64,000 nt of DNA from Kitasatospora terrestris (GTDB taxonomy: Bacteria > Actinomycetota > Actinomycetes > Streptomycetales > Streptomycetaceae), in contig NZ_BAABIS010000001.1 in assembly GCF_039542905.1 (NCBI RefSeq), positions 7,936,001-8,000,000 on the forward strand, given 5' to 3'. Below the pieces are notes generated by a model. The model was given only the letters and a program-made list of their open reading frames with translations, was not told where the DNA came from and did not search any database. Shown here piece by piece: positions 17,769 to 25,845 of this stretch. The stretch's first letter is position 1, and each line of letters starts with the position of its first letter. The position numbers were made by a program, and so were the translations under genes.

Positions 17769-17926
17769 GACGACTCCCTCGGACAGCGTTCGGCGACGGC
17801 CCCGCTACAAAGCGTAGTGACGCCGTGTCGGTGCGTCGACAGGCGCGCCGGGGGCCGTACGTGCTCGATCCTCGGTGATCTTCCTCTGCGCGCACGGCAC
17901 TTGGCCGGTCCGGGGTCCGCCCGGGG

Positions 17927-18457
17927 TCAGCCCGCCGCAGGGCCCTCGGCGGCGTGCTCGGTGGCGTGCTCGGCGGCATCGAGGCGGCGGCGGAAGCAGC
18001 GGGCGGGCCTGCCGTCGACCACCGTCTCGCCGGTCGCGGTGAACCCCGTGCGCCGCAGCACGGCGAGCGAGGCCGGATTGTCGAGCGAGGCCATGGCGGT
18101 GAGCCGGGTCAACCCGTACGGGCCGGCGGCCAGCGCGCAGACCGCGCGGACCGCCGCCGTGGCCACCCCCCGCCCGGCCGCGGACTCGCCCACCCGGTAG
18201 CCGAGTTCCGCCGAGCCTTGCTCGACGTCCACCAGGTTCACCCGGCCCAGCAGCACCCCCTGCCCGTCCAGCACGAGGTGGAAGTGGCAGATCCCGGCGT
18301 CCTGCTCGGCGAGCAGCATCAGGTGCCGGGTCGCGAACTCCGCGAAGTACGCGTCGCCGCGGTCCCGCACACTCCGGGCGAAGAACTCCCGGTTCTCCCG
18401 CTCGAAGCGGAGTACCGCGTCCGCGTGGTCCGCCCGCAACCGCTCAAGCCTGATCAC
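17927..18457 (-). CDS. RimJ/RimL-type GNAT acetyltransferase
   Basis: 176-aa GNAT protein. The order MIRLERLRADHADAVLRFE, GRVNLVDVEQGSAELGYRV, GRGVATAAVRAVCALA and SLDNPASLAVLRRTGF is that of ribosomal-protein/aminoacyl acetyltransferases of the RimJ/RimL class. The C terminus is an Ala/Glu-rich tail. GTG start. It lies upstream of the M6 operon on the same strand with a 158-bp gap, so it probably forms a separate unit. Acceptor unknown. Confidence 0.85.
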   Translation of the reverse strand: MIRLERLRADHADAVLRFERENREFFARSVRDRGDAYFAEFATRHLMLLAEQDAGICHFHLVLDGQGVLLGRVNLVDVEQGSAELGYRVGESAAGRGVATAAVRAVCALAAGPYGLTRLTAMASLDNPASLAVLRRTGFTATGETVVDGRPARCFRRRLDAAEHATEHAAEGPAAG

Positions 18458-18535
18458 GGACCCACCCTACTCATCGCCCGCGCGCGCCCCGCGTCTTCAC
18501 GGCCCCGCGTGCTCACCGCCCCGGGTGCGGCCCGT

Positions 18536-19417
18536 TCACAGCCCGAGTGCCGCCGGGTCCTCCCCGAGCTGGACGGCCGCCGCCCGCACGGTCTGCTCCA
18601 GCAGCACCGCGACGGTCATCGGGCCGACGCCGCCCGGGACCGGCGTGATCAGTGACGCGCGGGCCGCCGCGCCCGCGAAGTCCACGTCGCCGACGTTGCC
18701 GGGGTTGTAGCCCGCGTCCACCACCACGGCGCCCGGCTTGATCCACTCGCCGCGGATCAACTCGGGCCGCCCGACCGCCGCCACCACGATGTCCGCCTCG
18801 GCGACCCGGGCCGGCAGGTCGACCGTCCGCGAGTGGCAGTACGTCACGGTGGCGTCGCGGGCGAGCAGCAGCATCCCGGCGGGCCGGCCGAGGATGGCCG
18901 AGCGGCCGACCACCACGGCGTGCCGCCCCGCCGGGTCGACGCCGTACGCGTCGAGCAGCCGCATGATGCCGCCCGGCGTGCAGGAGACGAACCCGGGCAG
19001 GCCGAAGCCCATCGCGGCGAAGGAGTGCATGGTCACGCCGTCGACGTCCTTGCCGGGCGCGATCGCCTCGAACGCGGCGCGCTCGTCGATGTGCGCGCCC
19101 ACCGGGTGCTGCAGCAGGATGCCGTGCACCTCCGGATCGGCCGACAGGCCGGACACCACCTCCACCAGCCGGTCGGTGGTGGTGCCGGCCGGAAGGACGA
19201 CCTGCCGGGAGCGGATCCCGTTGAGCTCGCAGCGGCGCACCTTCATCCGCACGTAGGTGACCGACGCCGGGTCCTCGCCCACCAGCACGGTGGCCAGGCA
19301 CGGGGCCGTCCCGGTGCGGCGGGTCAGTTCGGCGGCGCCGGCGGCCGTACGGGCCGTCAGCTCGGCGGCGCGCGCGGTGCCGTCCATCGGACGGGCGGTG
19401 GTGGGGTGCGTGGACAC
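18536..19417 (-). CDS. folD: Methylene-THF dehydrogenase / methenyl-THF cyclohydrolase
   Basis: 293-aa bifunctional FolD that interconverts 5,10-methylene-, 5,10-methenyl- and 10-formyl-tetrahydrofolate with NADP. The catalytic Tyr55/Lys59 lie in SVTYVRMKVRRC. The substrate motif ILLQHPVGAH, the dinucleotide-binding VVGRSAILGRPAG and the closing TPVPGGVGPMTVAVLLEQT are all present. The GTG at 19417 has GGGAG about 7 bases upstream and lies just after a ZTP riboswitch, which should raise expression when ZMP/ZTP accumulates under 10-formyl-THF shortage. Confidence 0.97.
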   Translation of the reverse strand: MSTHPTTARPMDGTARAAELTARTAAGAAELTRRTGTAPCLATVLVGEDPASVTYVRMKVRRCELNGIRSRQVVLPAGTTTDRLVEVVSGLSADPEVHGILLQHPVGAHIDERAAFEAIAPGKDVDGVTMHSFAAMGFGLPGFVSCTPGGIMRLLDAYGVDPAGRHAVVVGRSAILGRPAGMLLLARDATVTYCHSRTVDLPARVAEADIVVAAVGRPELIRGEWIKPGAVVVDAGYNPGNVGDVDFAGAAARASLITPVPGGVGPMTVAVLLEQTVRAAAVQLGEDPAALGL

Positions 19418-19442
19418 GGGCGGACTCCCTGGTCGACGTGGA

Positions 19443-19525
19443 TCGCCCAGGCGCGCGGCAACGGCGTGGCTCCGCCGGGCCGCTCCCCGGTGGTGGCCCA
19501 CCTCAGCGCCAGTCACGGCCCGCGC
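19443..19525 (-). ncRNA. ZTP (pfl) riboswitch upstream of folD
   Basis: On the minus strand the leader contains GGGCCGTGACTGGC, then CCACCACCGGGGAGCGG, a variable hairpin, and finally GCGCGCCTGGGC. These are the conserved blocks of the pfl/ZTP riboswitch in the correct order. It ends about 25 bases before the folD start, so control could act on ribosome-site access. A TAGGGT at 19533-19528 could be its -10 box. The same blocks precede glyA at 61.3 kb. Confidence 0.93.
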
Positions 19526-19580
19526 CCACCCTACCCAACGCCCACCGCGCCGGGTGGGCCTGCGCCGGGTGCATCCACGC

Positions 19581-20348
19581 TCACCGCGCCGGGTGGGCCT
19601 CGGCCAGGTACGCCAGGAGCAGCTCGGTGACCTCTGCCGGGCGCTCCAGGCTCGGCAGGTGGCCCGCCCAGTCCAGCAGCACGGACCGGCTCCCGCCGCC
19701 GAGCCGGCCCGGCAGCTCGCGCGCGATCTCCACGAAGTCCGGGTGGTCGAACGCGCCGCCGACCACCAGGGCGGGAGCCTGCACGTGAGCCAGGTCCACC
19801 TCGGGCCGGGTCGGGCCGACGTCCTGCGGGCCGGCCAGCTGCACGTCGAAGGAGTGCCGCTGCATGGTGCGCACCAGCTCGCGGGTCGCCCCGTCCGCCT
19901 CCGGGCCGAGCCACGTCTCCAGGTTCAGCTCCACCGCGCCCGCGACGTCACCGGCCTCCAGCAGCTCGTCCTCCCGGGCACCGAACTCGCGCAGCTTCGC
20001 GCTCGGCTCGTGCCCCGGCACCGCCGGGCACAGCAGCGCCAGCGCCGCCACCCGCTCGGGCCGCAGCGCGGCCAGGTTCAGCGCGATGCGCCCGCCGTAC
20101 GAGGAGCCGACCACCGCGGCCCGCTCGATCCCGAGTCCGTCCAGCAGGTCGGCCACGTCCTCGTGCTCGGCGTACGGCCCGTCGGGCATCGGCGTCCCGC
20201 CGAACCCGCGGAAGTCGCACCGCACCACCCGGTACCCGGCATCCACCAACGCCGCCCACTGCGGCTCCCACATCCTCCGGTCGCACACCGAGGAGTGGAG
20301 CAGCACAACTGCAGGGCCCTGACCAGCCACGTCATGAGAAAGAGTCAC
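19581..20348 (-). CDS. Alpha/beta hydrolase
   Basis: 255-aa alpha/beta-hydrolase fold protein without signal peptide. Oxyanion region VVLLHSSVCDRRMW, nucleophile elbow GSSYGGR, probable acid in VVGGAFDHPDF and catalytic His in WAGHLPSLE. It is closest in pattern to small-molecule esterases/lactonases. GTG start; divergent from the Nei glycosylase with 78 bp between. Its last codons are duplicated at 19543-19561, see findings. The substrate is unknown. Confidence 0.85.
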   Translation of the reverse strand: MTLSHDVAGQGPAVVLLHSSVCDRRMWEPQWAALVDAGYRVVRCDFRGFGGTPMPDGPYAEHEDVADLLDGLGIERAAVVGSSYGGRIALNLAALRPERVAALALLCPAVPGHEPSAKLREFGAREDELLEAGDVAGAVELNLETWLGPEADGATRELVRTMQRHSFDVQLAGPQDVGPTRPEVDLAHVQAPALVVGGAFDHPDFVEIARELPGRLGGGSRSVLLDWAGHLPSLERPAEVTELLLAYLAEAHPAR

Positions 20349-20426
20349 CGACGCACCTTAAACGATCAATCCTCGACCGTCCGCCGAATATCCCCGCGCG
20401 TCCGGCGGTCGGGGCATGATGGGGAC

Positions 20427-21230
20427 GTGCCCGAGGGTGACAGCGTGTACCAGGTGGCCGCGCGGCTGCACGAGGTGCTGGCCGGGCGGGTGCTGACCGC
20501 CGCCGACCTGCGGGTGCCCGCGCACGCCACCGCCGACCTCGCCGGGCGGCTGGTGCTGGAGACCGTCCCGCGCGGCAAGCACCTGCTGACCCGGTTCGAC
20601 GGCGGGCTGACCCTCCACACCCACCTGCGGATGGACGGGCGCTGGCAGGTGTTCCGCGCGGGGGAGAAGTGGAGCGGCGGCCCGGCCTTCCAGATCCGCG
20701 CCGTCCTCGCCACCGAGCAGCACACCGCCGTCGGCTACCGGCTGCCCGTCGTCGAACTGCTGCGCACCGCCGACGAGCCCAGCGTCGTCGGCCACCTCGG
20801 CCCCGACCTGCTCGGCGCCGACTGGGACGCCGACGAGGCCCTCCGCCGGCTCGCCGCCGACCCGGCGCGACCGCTCGGCGAGGCCCTCCTCGACCAGCGC
20901 AACCTCGCCGGCATCGGCAACGTGTACGCCAACGAGCTCTGCTTCCTCGCCGCCGTCACCCCGTGGACCCCGGTCGGCGACCTCACCGTCCTGCCCCGCC
21001 TGGTGGCCCGCGCCCACCAACTCCTCGACTTCAACCGGATGCGCCACGGCCACATCACCACCGGCGACCTCCGCCCCGGCCGCACGCACTGGGTCTACGG
21101 CCGCGCCCGCGACACCTGCCGCCGCTGCGGCACCCGCATCCGCACCGCCCCCCACGACCGCGACCGCCCCGCCTACTGGTGCCCCCACTGCCAGAAGGGT
21201 CCCACCCCGTCGCCCTCACCCCGCCGCTGA
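20427..21230 (+). CDS. Nei-family DNA glycosylase (endonuclease VIII-like)
   Basis: 267-aa Fpg/Nei family base-excision enzyme that removes oxidised pyrimidines and nicks the strand. After the initiator it begins PEGDSVYQVA, the Nei N terminus whose Pro acts as nucleophile with the following Glu. The Lys in PRGKHLL, the H2TH region (LLDQRNLAGIGNVYANELCF) and the C-terminal zinc finger CRRCGTRI...YWCPHCQKG are intact. The GTG start is fixed by the required PEGD N terminus, despite an open frame running upstream. Confidence 0.95.
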   Translation: MPEGDSVYQVAARLHEVLAGRVLTAADLRVPAHATADLAGRLVLETVPRGKHLLTRFDGGLTLHTHLRMDGRWQVFRAGEKWSGGPAFQIRAVLATEQHTAVGYRLPVVELLRTADEPSVVGHLGPDLLGADWDADEALRRLAADPARPLGEALLDQRNLAGIGNVYANELCFLAAVTPWTPVGDLTVLPRLVARAHQLLDFNRMRHGHITTGDLRPGRTHWVYGRARDTCRRCGTRIRTAPHDRDRPAYWCPHCQKGPTPSPSPRR

Positions 21231-21404
21231 CCGGCCGGCGGCTCAGCCGCACACGGCCGCGCCTGCTTCCCGCAGGACGAGCATTTCGCTTCCGTGCTGT
21301 GTGCGGCCGGATTGTTTCGTTCTGCCGGCTGCGGTGCGGCGGACCGCGCGGCACGGTCGAAGGACGACACGACCGGGGGCGTTCTCTCCTGGGAAGGAGA
21401 CCGC

Positions 21405-21746
21405 ATGGACACGGCCCTGAGCGTCAGCCGCCGGCCGGCGCCGCCGGGCGTCACCGTCGTGGCGCTGCACGGCTCCGCCGACCTGGACAGTGCGGCGGTG
21501 CTGGCCGGTGCCCTGCGCCGGGTCCTCGCCACGCCTCCCGCGCCCGGGACGCTGGTGGTCGACTGCTCGGGCGTGAGCTTCTGCTCCTCCTCCGGTCTCA
21601 ACGAGCTGCTGCGCGCCCGACGCGTCGCCGACGAGGCCGGGGTCGTGTTCCGGCTCGCGTCGCCCAGCCGGCAGGTCGCCCGCCTGCTGACGCTGACCGG
21701 GGCGGACACCGTTTTCGACGTCGTGCCCGCGGAGCTGCCGGCATGA
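21405..21746 (+). CDS. STAS-domain anti-sigma factor antagonist
   Basis: 113-aa STAS protein of the SpoIIAA/RsbV type. The phospho-site loop reads CSGVSFCSSSGLNELL, where the usual acidic residue before the target Ser is replaced by Ser. ATG start with AAGGAGA 4 bases upstream. It overlaps the next STAS gene by 4 bp (ATGA), so the two are made together. Partner anti-sigma kinases are not next door; the large HATPase protein at 46.7 kb could in principle act on such proteins (guess). Confidence 0.88.
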   Translation: MDTALSVSRRPAPPGVTVVALHGSADLDSAAVLAGALRRVLATPPAPGTLVVDCSGVSFCSSSGLNELLRARRVADEAGVVFRLASPSRQVARLLTLTGADTVFDVVPAELPA

Positions 21747-22168
21747 CCGGGCCGGTCCCGGCGGGCCGGAAGGGGCGCGGCCGGCGCCCGCCGGCACCGC
21801 CGCTGCAGGTGACCGCCACCGTCCTGCCGGGGGCGACCGTCGTCCGGCTCGCGGGGGAGGCCGACCACGTGCAGTGCCGGACCCTGGAGATCGAGTTCGC
21901 CAAGGTGATGGAGGGCCGGCCGGCCCGGCTGGTGGTCGACCTGTCGCGGGTCACCTTCTGCGACACCGCCGGACTGAACTCCCTGCTGCGGATGCGCGGG
22001 ACCACCGAGACCGAGTGCCGCCTCGTCCTGGCCGCCCCGTCGCGGCCGGTGCGGTCGCTGCTGGCCGTCACCGGAACGGACCGGGTCTTCACCATCAGCC
22101 CCAGCATCCGCGCGGCCCTCGCCGTCCCGGAGGCGGACCCGGAAGCGTGCGGGGCGTCGGACGGCTGA
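21743..22168 (+). CDS. STAS-domain anti-sigma factor antagonist (second)
   Basis: 141-aa STAS protein with a basic, Pro-rich N-terminal extension of about 20 residues. The phospho-site loop is LSRVTFCDTAGLNSLL: the acceptor position is Thr rather than Ser, with the acidic residue retained. It is translationally coupled to the preceding STAS gene. Paired STAS proteins of this kind often tune sigma-B-type stress or development sigma factors in Streptomyces (family knowledge). Confidence 0.87.
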   Translation: MTGPVPAGRKGRGRRPPAPPLQVTATVLPGATVVRLAGEADHVQCRTLEIEFAKVMEGRPARLVVDLSRVTFCDTAGLNSLLRMRGTTETECRLVLAAPSRPVRSLLAVTGTDRVFTISPSIRAALAVPEADPEACGASDG

Positions 22169-22176
22169 GGTCCCGG

Positions 22177-22830
22177 TCAGGTGCGCTCGACCAGCGCGGG
22201 GTGGCGCAGGTCGTCGGTGCGGACGGTGAGGTCGGCCAGGTCGGTGGGGCCGGTCTCGTCGGCGTAGCGGGCGAAGGCGGGGAGGGTCCAGCGCTCGTCC
22301 TCGGGGGTGCGGCGGGCGAGCGCGCCGGGGGAGAGGAAGAGGTGGACGGCCAGTTCGAGCGGGAGCCAGCGGCCGAGCAGGAGCGGGCCGTCGAGCAGCA
22401 GGACGCCGCGCGGCGCCAGCTCGACGTACCGGGCGCGGCTGGCACGGTCGGCGGCGGCGTCCCAGAAGGTGGGCAGGACGCGTCCGCTGCCGCCGGGTTC
22501 CAGCGGGTCGAGGACCTCGCGGAGCAGCGCCCCGTCGTCGAGCCACAGGTCGTGGTAGGCGTCGGCGTCCTGCTTCCCGTACTCCAGGCGGACGGAGGCG
22601 GGCCGCAGGAAGTCCGCGGCGGAGACCCGCAGCACCGGTCGGCCGCGCAGTCGCAGCGGCTCGACGAGCGCGTCGGCGAGCTCGCCGGGCCGGGCCGCGG
22701 GCGCGCCGTCGATCGCCACCCGCAGCCGCCGGTCACCGGGGTCGAGGGCGTCGATGCGGTCGGCGAGCAGCTCGGCGAGGCGTTCGGGCGAGATCGGGGT
22801 CACCTGGACGTCGGGCACGCTGGGATCCAC
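22177..22830 (-). CDS. Uridine-kinase-like protein with degenerate P-loop
   Basis: 217-aa protein aligned by pattern to the actinobacterial uridine kinase-like P-loop family (ADFLRPASVRLEYGKQ, GVLLLDGPLLLG, FLSPGALARRTPEDERW, DDLRHPALVER). The expected Walker A GxxGxGK(S/T) is replaced by IDGAPAARPGE, with no P-loop Lys. Either it does not hydrolyse NTPs in the standard way or it has a structural/sensing role. The start is not certain: MDPSVPDVQV or a slightly later codon. Divergent from the HD gene, with only 59 bp between. Confidence 0.75.
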   Translation of the reverse strand: MDPSVPDVQVTPISPERLAELLADRIDALDPGDRRLRVAIDGAPAARPGELADALVEPLRLRGRPVLRVSAADFLRPASVRLEYGKQDADAYHDLWLDDGALLREVLDPLEPGGSGRVLPTFWDAAADRASRARYVELAPRGVLLLDGPLLLGRWLPLELAVHLFLSPGALARRTPEDERWTLPAFARYADETGPTDLADLTVRTDDLRHPALVERT

Positions 22831-22889
22831 TCCTTGTCGTCAAGTCGACTATATTGCGGGGAACCTGAAGACCCGTCCAGGAGAGCCGC

Positions 22890-23396
22890 ATGAGCACGCT
22901 GACCCTCGCCGAGGTGGACGCCCTCGCCGCCGAGGCCCACGCCGGGCAGACCGACCGGATCGGCGTGCCGTACGTCGAGCACGTCCGCGCGGTGGCGGAC
23001 GGCGTCGCGCCGTTCGGCACCGGGCTGCGGATGGCGGCGCTGCTGCACGACGTCCTGGAGGACACCGCGCTGACCGCGGAGGACCTGCTGCGCGCGGGTG
23101 TGCCGGCGGCGGTGGTGGCGACCGTCGTCCGGGTGACCCGGGTGCCCGGCGCGGGGTACGAGGAGATGCTGCGCGAGGTCGTCCGCGACCACTCCGCCAC
23201 CCTCCTCAAGATCTCCGACAACGCCCACAACTCCCACCCCGACCGCGCCGCGCACCTGCCCGAGGCCGACCGGCTGCGCCTCGCCGAGCGCTACCGGGCC
23301 GCCCGCGCGGTGCTCTGGCCGGCGGTCGCCGCGGAGGACGTCCGGGCCGTGGTCGAGCGGGTCAACCCCGCACTGCTGGCGGAACTGCCCCGGTAG
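22890..23396 (+). CDS. HD-domain hydrolase, MESH1/SpoT-like
   Basis: 168-aa single-domain HD phosphohydrolase. PYVEHVRAVADGV supplies the first His, ALLHDVLEDT the HD pair plus ED, and KISDNAHNS the C-terminal Asp/Asn cluster found in RelA/SpoT-type and MESH1 hydrolases. It lacks synthetase, TGS and ACT domains, so it could be a small alarmone or nucleotide hydrolase. ATG with AGGAGAG at good spacing. A TATATT at 22850-22855 could be its -10 element. Confidence 0.85.
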   Translation: MSTLTLAEVDALAAEAHAGQTDRIGVPYVEHVRAVADGVAPFGTGLRMAALLHDVLEDTALTAEDLLRAGVPAAVVATVVRVTRVPGAGYEEMLREVVRDHSATLLKISDNAHNSHPDRAAHLPEADRLRLAERYRAARAVLWPAVAAEDVRAVVERVNPALLAELPR

Positions 23397-23518
23397 GTGG
23401 CCGCGCGGGCGGCGCGGGAGCACGCTGGTAGGGAGCAACGCGTCCGGCGGGCCGGATATGCCGCCCAGCGGCGGGACGGCCCCCGGACCGGCAGAACCGC
23501 GAACACCGGGAGCCGACC

Positions 23519-23692
23519 ATGTCCGACCTGTCCGACCGGATGAACGGCAAGGCCGACCGCGACGAGGACGACGTCCGCGCGGCCGACCCCGAAGAGGGCG
23601 TCACCTCGTACCAGAACCTGCACGCCCAGGAGGAGTCGCTCGCCGAGGGCGAGCCGTGGGAGGAGTCGCGGGCCGAAGACGGCGCGCGATGA
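23519..23692 (+). CDS. Small acidic hypothetical protein
   Basis: 57-aa highly charged, acidic protein (MSDLSDRMNGKADRDEDDVR start, many Asp/Glu) with no hydrophobic segment. ATG start; its stop overlaps the DUF1876 start by 4 bp (ATGA), which supports it as a real gene despite its size. It resembles the short acidic proteins often encoded before DUF1876-type genes in streptomycetes. Function unknown. Confidence 0.7.
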   Translation: MSDLSDRMNGKADRDEDDVRAADPEEGVTSYQNLHAQEESLAEGEPWEESRAEDGAR

Positions 23693-23973
23693 GCGGCGCC
23701 GCCCGCGAACCGCAGGTCACCGAGTGGGCGGTCCGGCTGCGGGTCACCGAGGACGGTGACCTCACCCGCGTCCACGCCGCCCTGGACACCGGGGCCGGCA
23801 CGGTCGAGTCCGACGCCGAGGCGCGCCGCAGCCCGCTCGACCCGGCCGACCCCGCGATCGGCGACGAGCTCGCCGCCGGACGCGCGCTGATGGACCTCGG
23901 CCACCAGCTGCTGCGCGCCGGATCCGTCGCCGCCGAGGCCGCCGACACGGCCCGCCGCCGCGACACAGGGTGA
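23689..23973 (+). CDS. DUF1876 domain protein
   Basis: 94-aa protein that is essentially one DUF1876 domain (dsRBD-like fold): EWAVRLRVTEDGDLTRVHAAL, an RRSPLDPADPAIGDELAAGRALMDLGHQLL core, then a short helix. Family members are small, usually cytoplasmic and often near stress genes; molecular role unknown. Coupled to the 57-aa gene upstream. Confidence 0.85.
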   Translation: MSGAAREPQVTEWAVRLRVTEDGDLTRVHAALDTGAGTVESDAEARRSPLDPADPAIGDELAAGRALMDLGHQLLRAGSVAAEAADTARRRDTG

Positions 23974-24166
23974 CCGTGTACGTCCCATCCGCCCGCTGCA
24001 AGGACTGCCCGCGGGCGGACAAGTAGTGTGCGAAACAACTGAATCGTGACCTGCCACCCCGGCGGGGTCGGAACCCTCCGGGCCGCGATAGCGTCACTGC
24101 CGGTGACCGCGCGCCCGTGCGGACCACGCGACGCCGCCCAGGGTGGACAGACAGGTGAACCAGGAC

Positions 24167-25828
24167 ATGCCCCCGACCCAGCCGACACCCCAGGACGCCC
24201 GCTGGGAGCTGCCCGACTACGCCCACGAGCGGGAGCTCGGCGCAGGCGCCTCCGGCCGCGTCGTCCTCGCCCGCCACCTGGCGACCGGCACCCCCGTCGC
24301 CATCAAGTACCTCACTGCCGCCGGCTCCGAGCACGCCGCCTTCCGCACCGAGGCCCAGCTCCTCGCCACCCTCGACTCGCCGCACGTCACGCGGCTCTAC
24401 GAGTACGTCGAGGGCCCGTACGGCGCCGCCATCGTGATGGAGCTCGTCGAAGGCATCTCGCTGCGCGACCTGCTCAACGCCGAGGGCGCCACCGGCCCGG
24501 AGGCCGCCCTCACCGTCCTCAAGGGCTCCCTGCTCGGCCTCGCCGCCGCCCACCGCGCCGGCGTCGTCCACCGCGACTACAAGCCCGGCAACGTCCTGGT
24601 CACCGTCGACGGCGGATCCAAGCTCGTCGACTTCGGCATCGCCGTCCGCAGCGGCGAGAAGGACACCGTCGTCGCCGGCACCCCCGCCTACATGGCCCCC
24701 GAGCAGTGGGCCGGGCAGCCCGCCTCGCCCGCCACCGACGTGTACGCCGCCACCGCCACCTTCTTCGAGTGCCTCACCGGCGCCAAGCCGTACGCCGGCA
24801 CCACCGTGCTCGAACTCGCCGTCCAGCACACCGAGGCGGAGATCCCCGACACCGAGGCGCCCGAAGCCCTCCGGCCCCTCATCCGGGCCGGCCTCGCCAA
24901 GGCCGCCGAGCAGCGCCCCGACGGCGCGGAGGCGCTCGTCGCCCAGCTGGAGGCCGTCGCCGGCGCCGCGTACGGCGAGGACTGGGAGGAGCGCGGACGC
25001 CGCAAGCTCGCCGCGCTCGTCGCCGCCCTGCCCCTGCTGCTGCCCGGCGCCGGCGGCGAACCCGCCGCCGGCGGCACCTCCTTCGCCACCACCGTCCTTC
25101 CCCCCGGCCCCCCGCCGGGCTCCGGCGGCGGCACCGGCCTCCCGCGGGTGGGCCGCCGCGTCCCCCTGATCGGCGCGGGCGTCGCCCTCGTCCTGATCGC
25201 CGGCGGCATCGCCGGCGTCGCCGTCGCCGGCAGCCACGCCTCCGACAGCACCACCAAGGTCGCCGCCCCCGAACTCACCACCACCTTCGGCGCCCCCCTC
25301 CCGACGGACTCCCCGACCGCGACCGACTCCGCCTCCCCCTCCCCCTCGGCATCCCCGTCAGACTCGGCCTCCCCGTCGCCGTCCGCCTCCGCGTCGACGA
25401 GCCCGACCAGCCTGCCGTCCGCCTCCCCGAAGGCCCCGCCCACCACCAGCGCCCCCACCAGCACCCCGCCCGCTCCGCCGACGACCACGCCGCCCACCAC
25501 CACGGCGCCGCCGCCCACGCCGGCCGTGACCAGCATCGGGATCAGCACCACCTGCAAGGGGTACACGCTGGTCGCGACGGTCACCGGCAGCATCACCCCG
25601 GCCGGGAGCGTACCCGCCAACATCACCTTCTACGTCCCGCTGGGCGCGGGTCAGAAGGTCCTCCACGTCACGCCCGTGACCCTCACCGCGATCCGCGGCG
25701 GCCGGTTCACGGCGACTGCCGAATGGTCGTTCTCCGACTACGTCGGCTATACCTGGGGCGCCAGTGTCGCCGCGGCGACGAAGGGGCAGAACGCCTCCAC
25801 CACCAACAGCTGCACAGTCATCCGCTGA
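24167..25828 (+). CDS. Transmembrane Ser/Thr protein kinase (Hanks type)
   Basis: 553-aa receptor-type kinase. The kinase domain (about residues 15-275) has GAGASGRVV, VAIKYL, HRDYKPGNVL, DFGIA and GTPAYMAPEQW. A membrane segment (LIGAGVALVLIAGGIAGVAVAG) lies near 345-370. Then follow a long Ser/Thr/Pro linker of about 80 residues and a roughly 100-residue extracellular Ig-like domain with two Cys. ATG 24167 is chosen with AGGTG upstream; GTG starts at 24143 and 24155 are alternatives. The next gene starts 17 bp on and encodes a Thr-repeat membrane protein with a similar outer domain, a likely substrate (inference). Confidence 0.93.
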   Translation: MPPTQPTPQDARWELPDYAHERELGAGASGRVVLARHLATGTPVAIKYLTAAGSEHAAFRTEAQLLATLDSPHVTRLYEYVEGPYGAAIVMELVEGISLRDLLNAEGATGPEAALTVLKGSLLGLAAAHRAGVVHRDYKPGNVLVTVDGGSKLVDFGIAVRSGEKDTVVAGTPAYMAPEQWAGQPASPATDVYAATATFFECLTGAKPYAGTTVLELAVQHTEAEIPDTEAPEALRPLIRAGLAKAAEQRPDGAEALVAQLEAVAGAAYGEDWEERGRRKLAALVAALPLLLPGAGGEPAAGGTSFATTVLPPGPPPGSGGGTGLPRVGRRVPLIGAGVALVLIAGGIAGVAVAGSHASDSTTKVAAPELTTTFGAPLPTDSPTATDSASPSPSASPSDSASPSPSASASTSPTSLPSASPKAPPTTSAPTSTPPAPPTTTPPTTTAPPPTPAVTSIGISTTCKGYTLVATVTGSITPAGSVPANITFYVPLGAGQKVLHVTPVTLTAIRGGRFTATAEWSFSDYVGYTWGASVAAATKGQNASTTNSCTVIR

Positions 25829-25845
25829 GAGGGACGGACCCACTG

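Noticed and set aside
17769..17926. Operator-like CTAC...GTAG inverted repeat before the M6 gene
   Set aside because: The stem is only 4 bp with a 5-base gap; too weak to call.
22834..22855. Full promoter TTGTCG...TATATT before the HD gene
   Set aside because: The spacing is only 10 bp, so the -35 is not credible; the -10 alone is mentioned in the gene entry.
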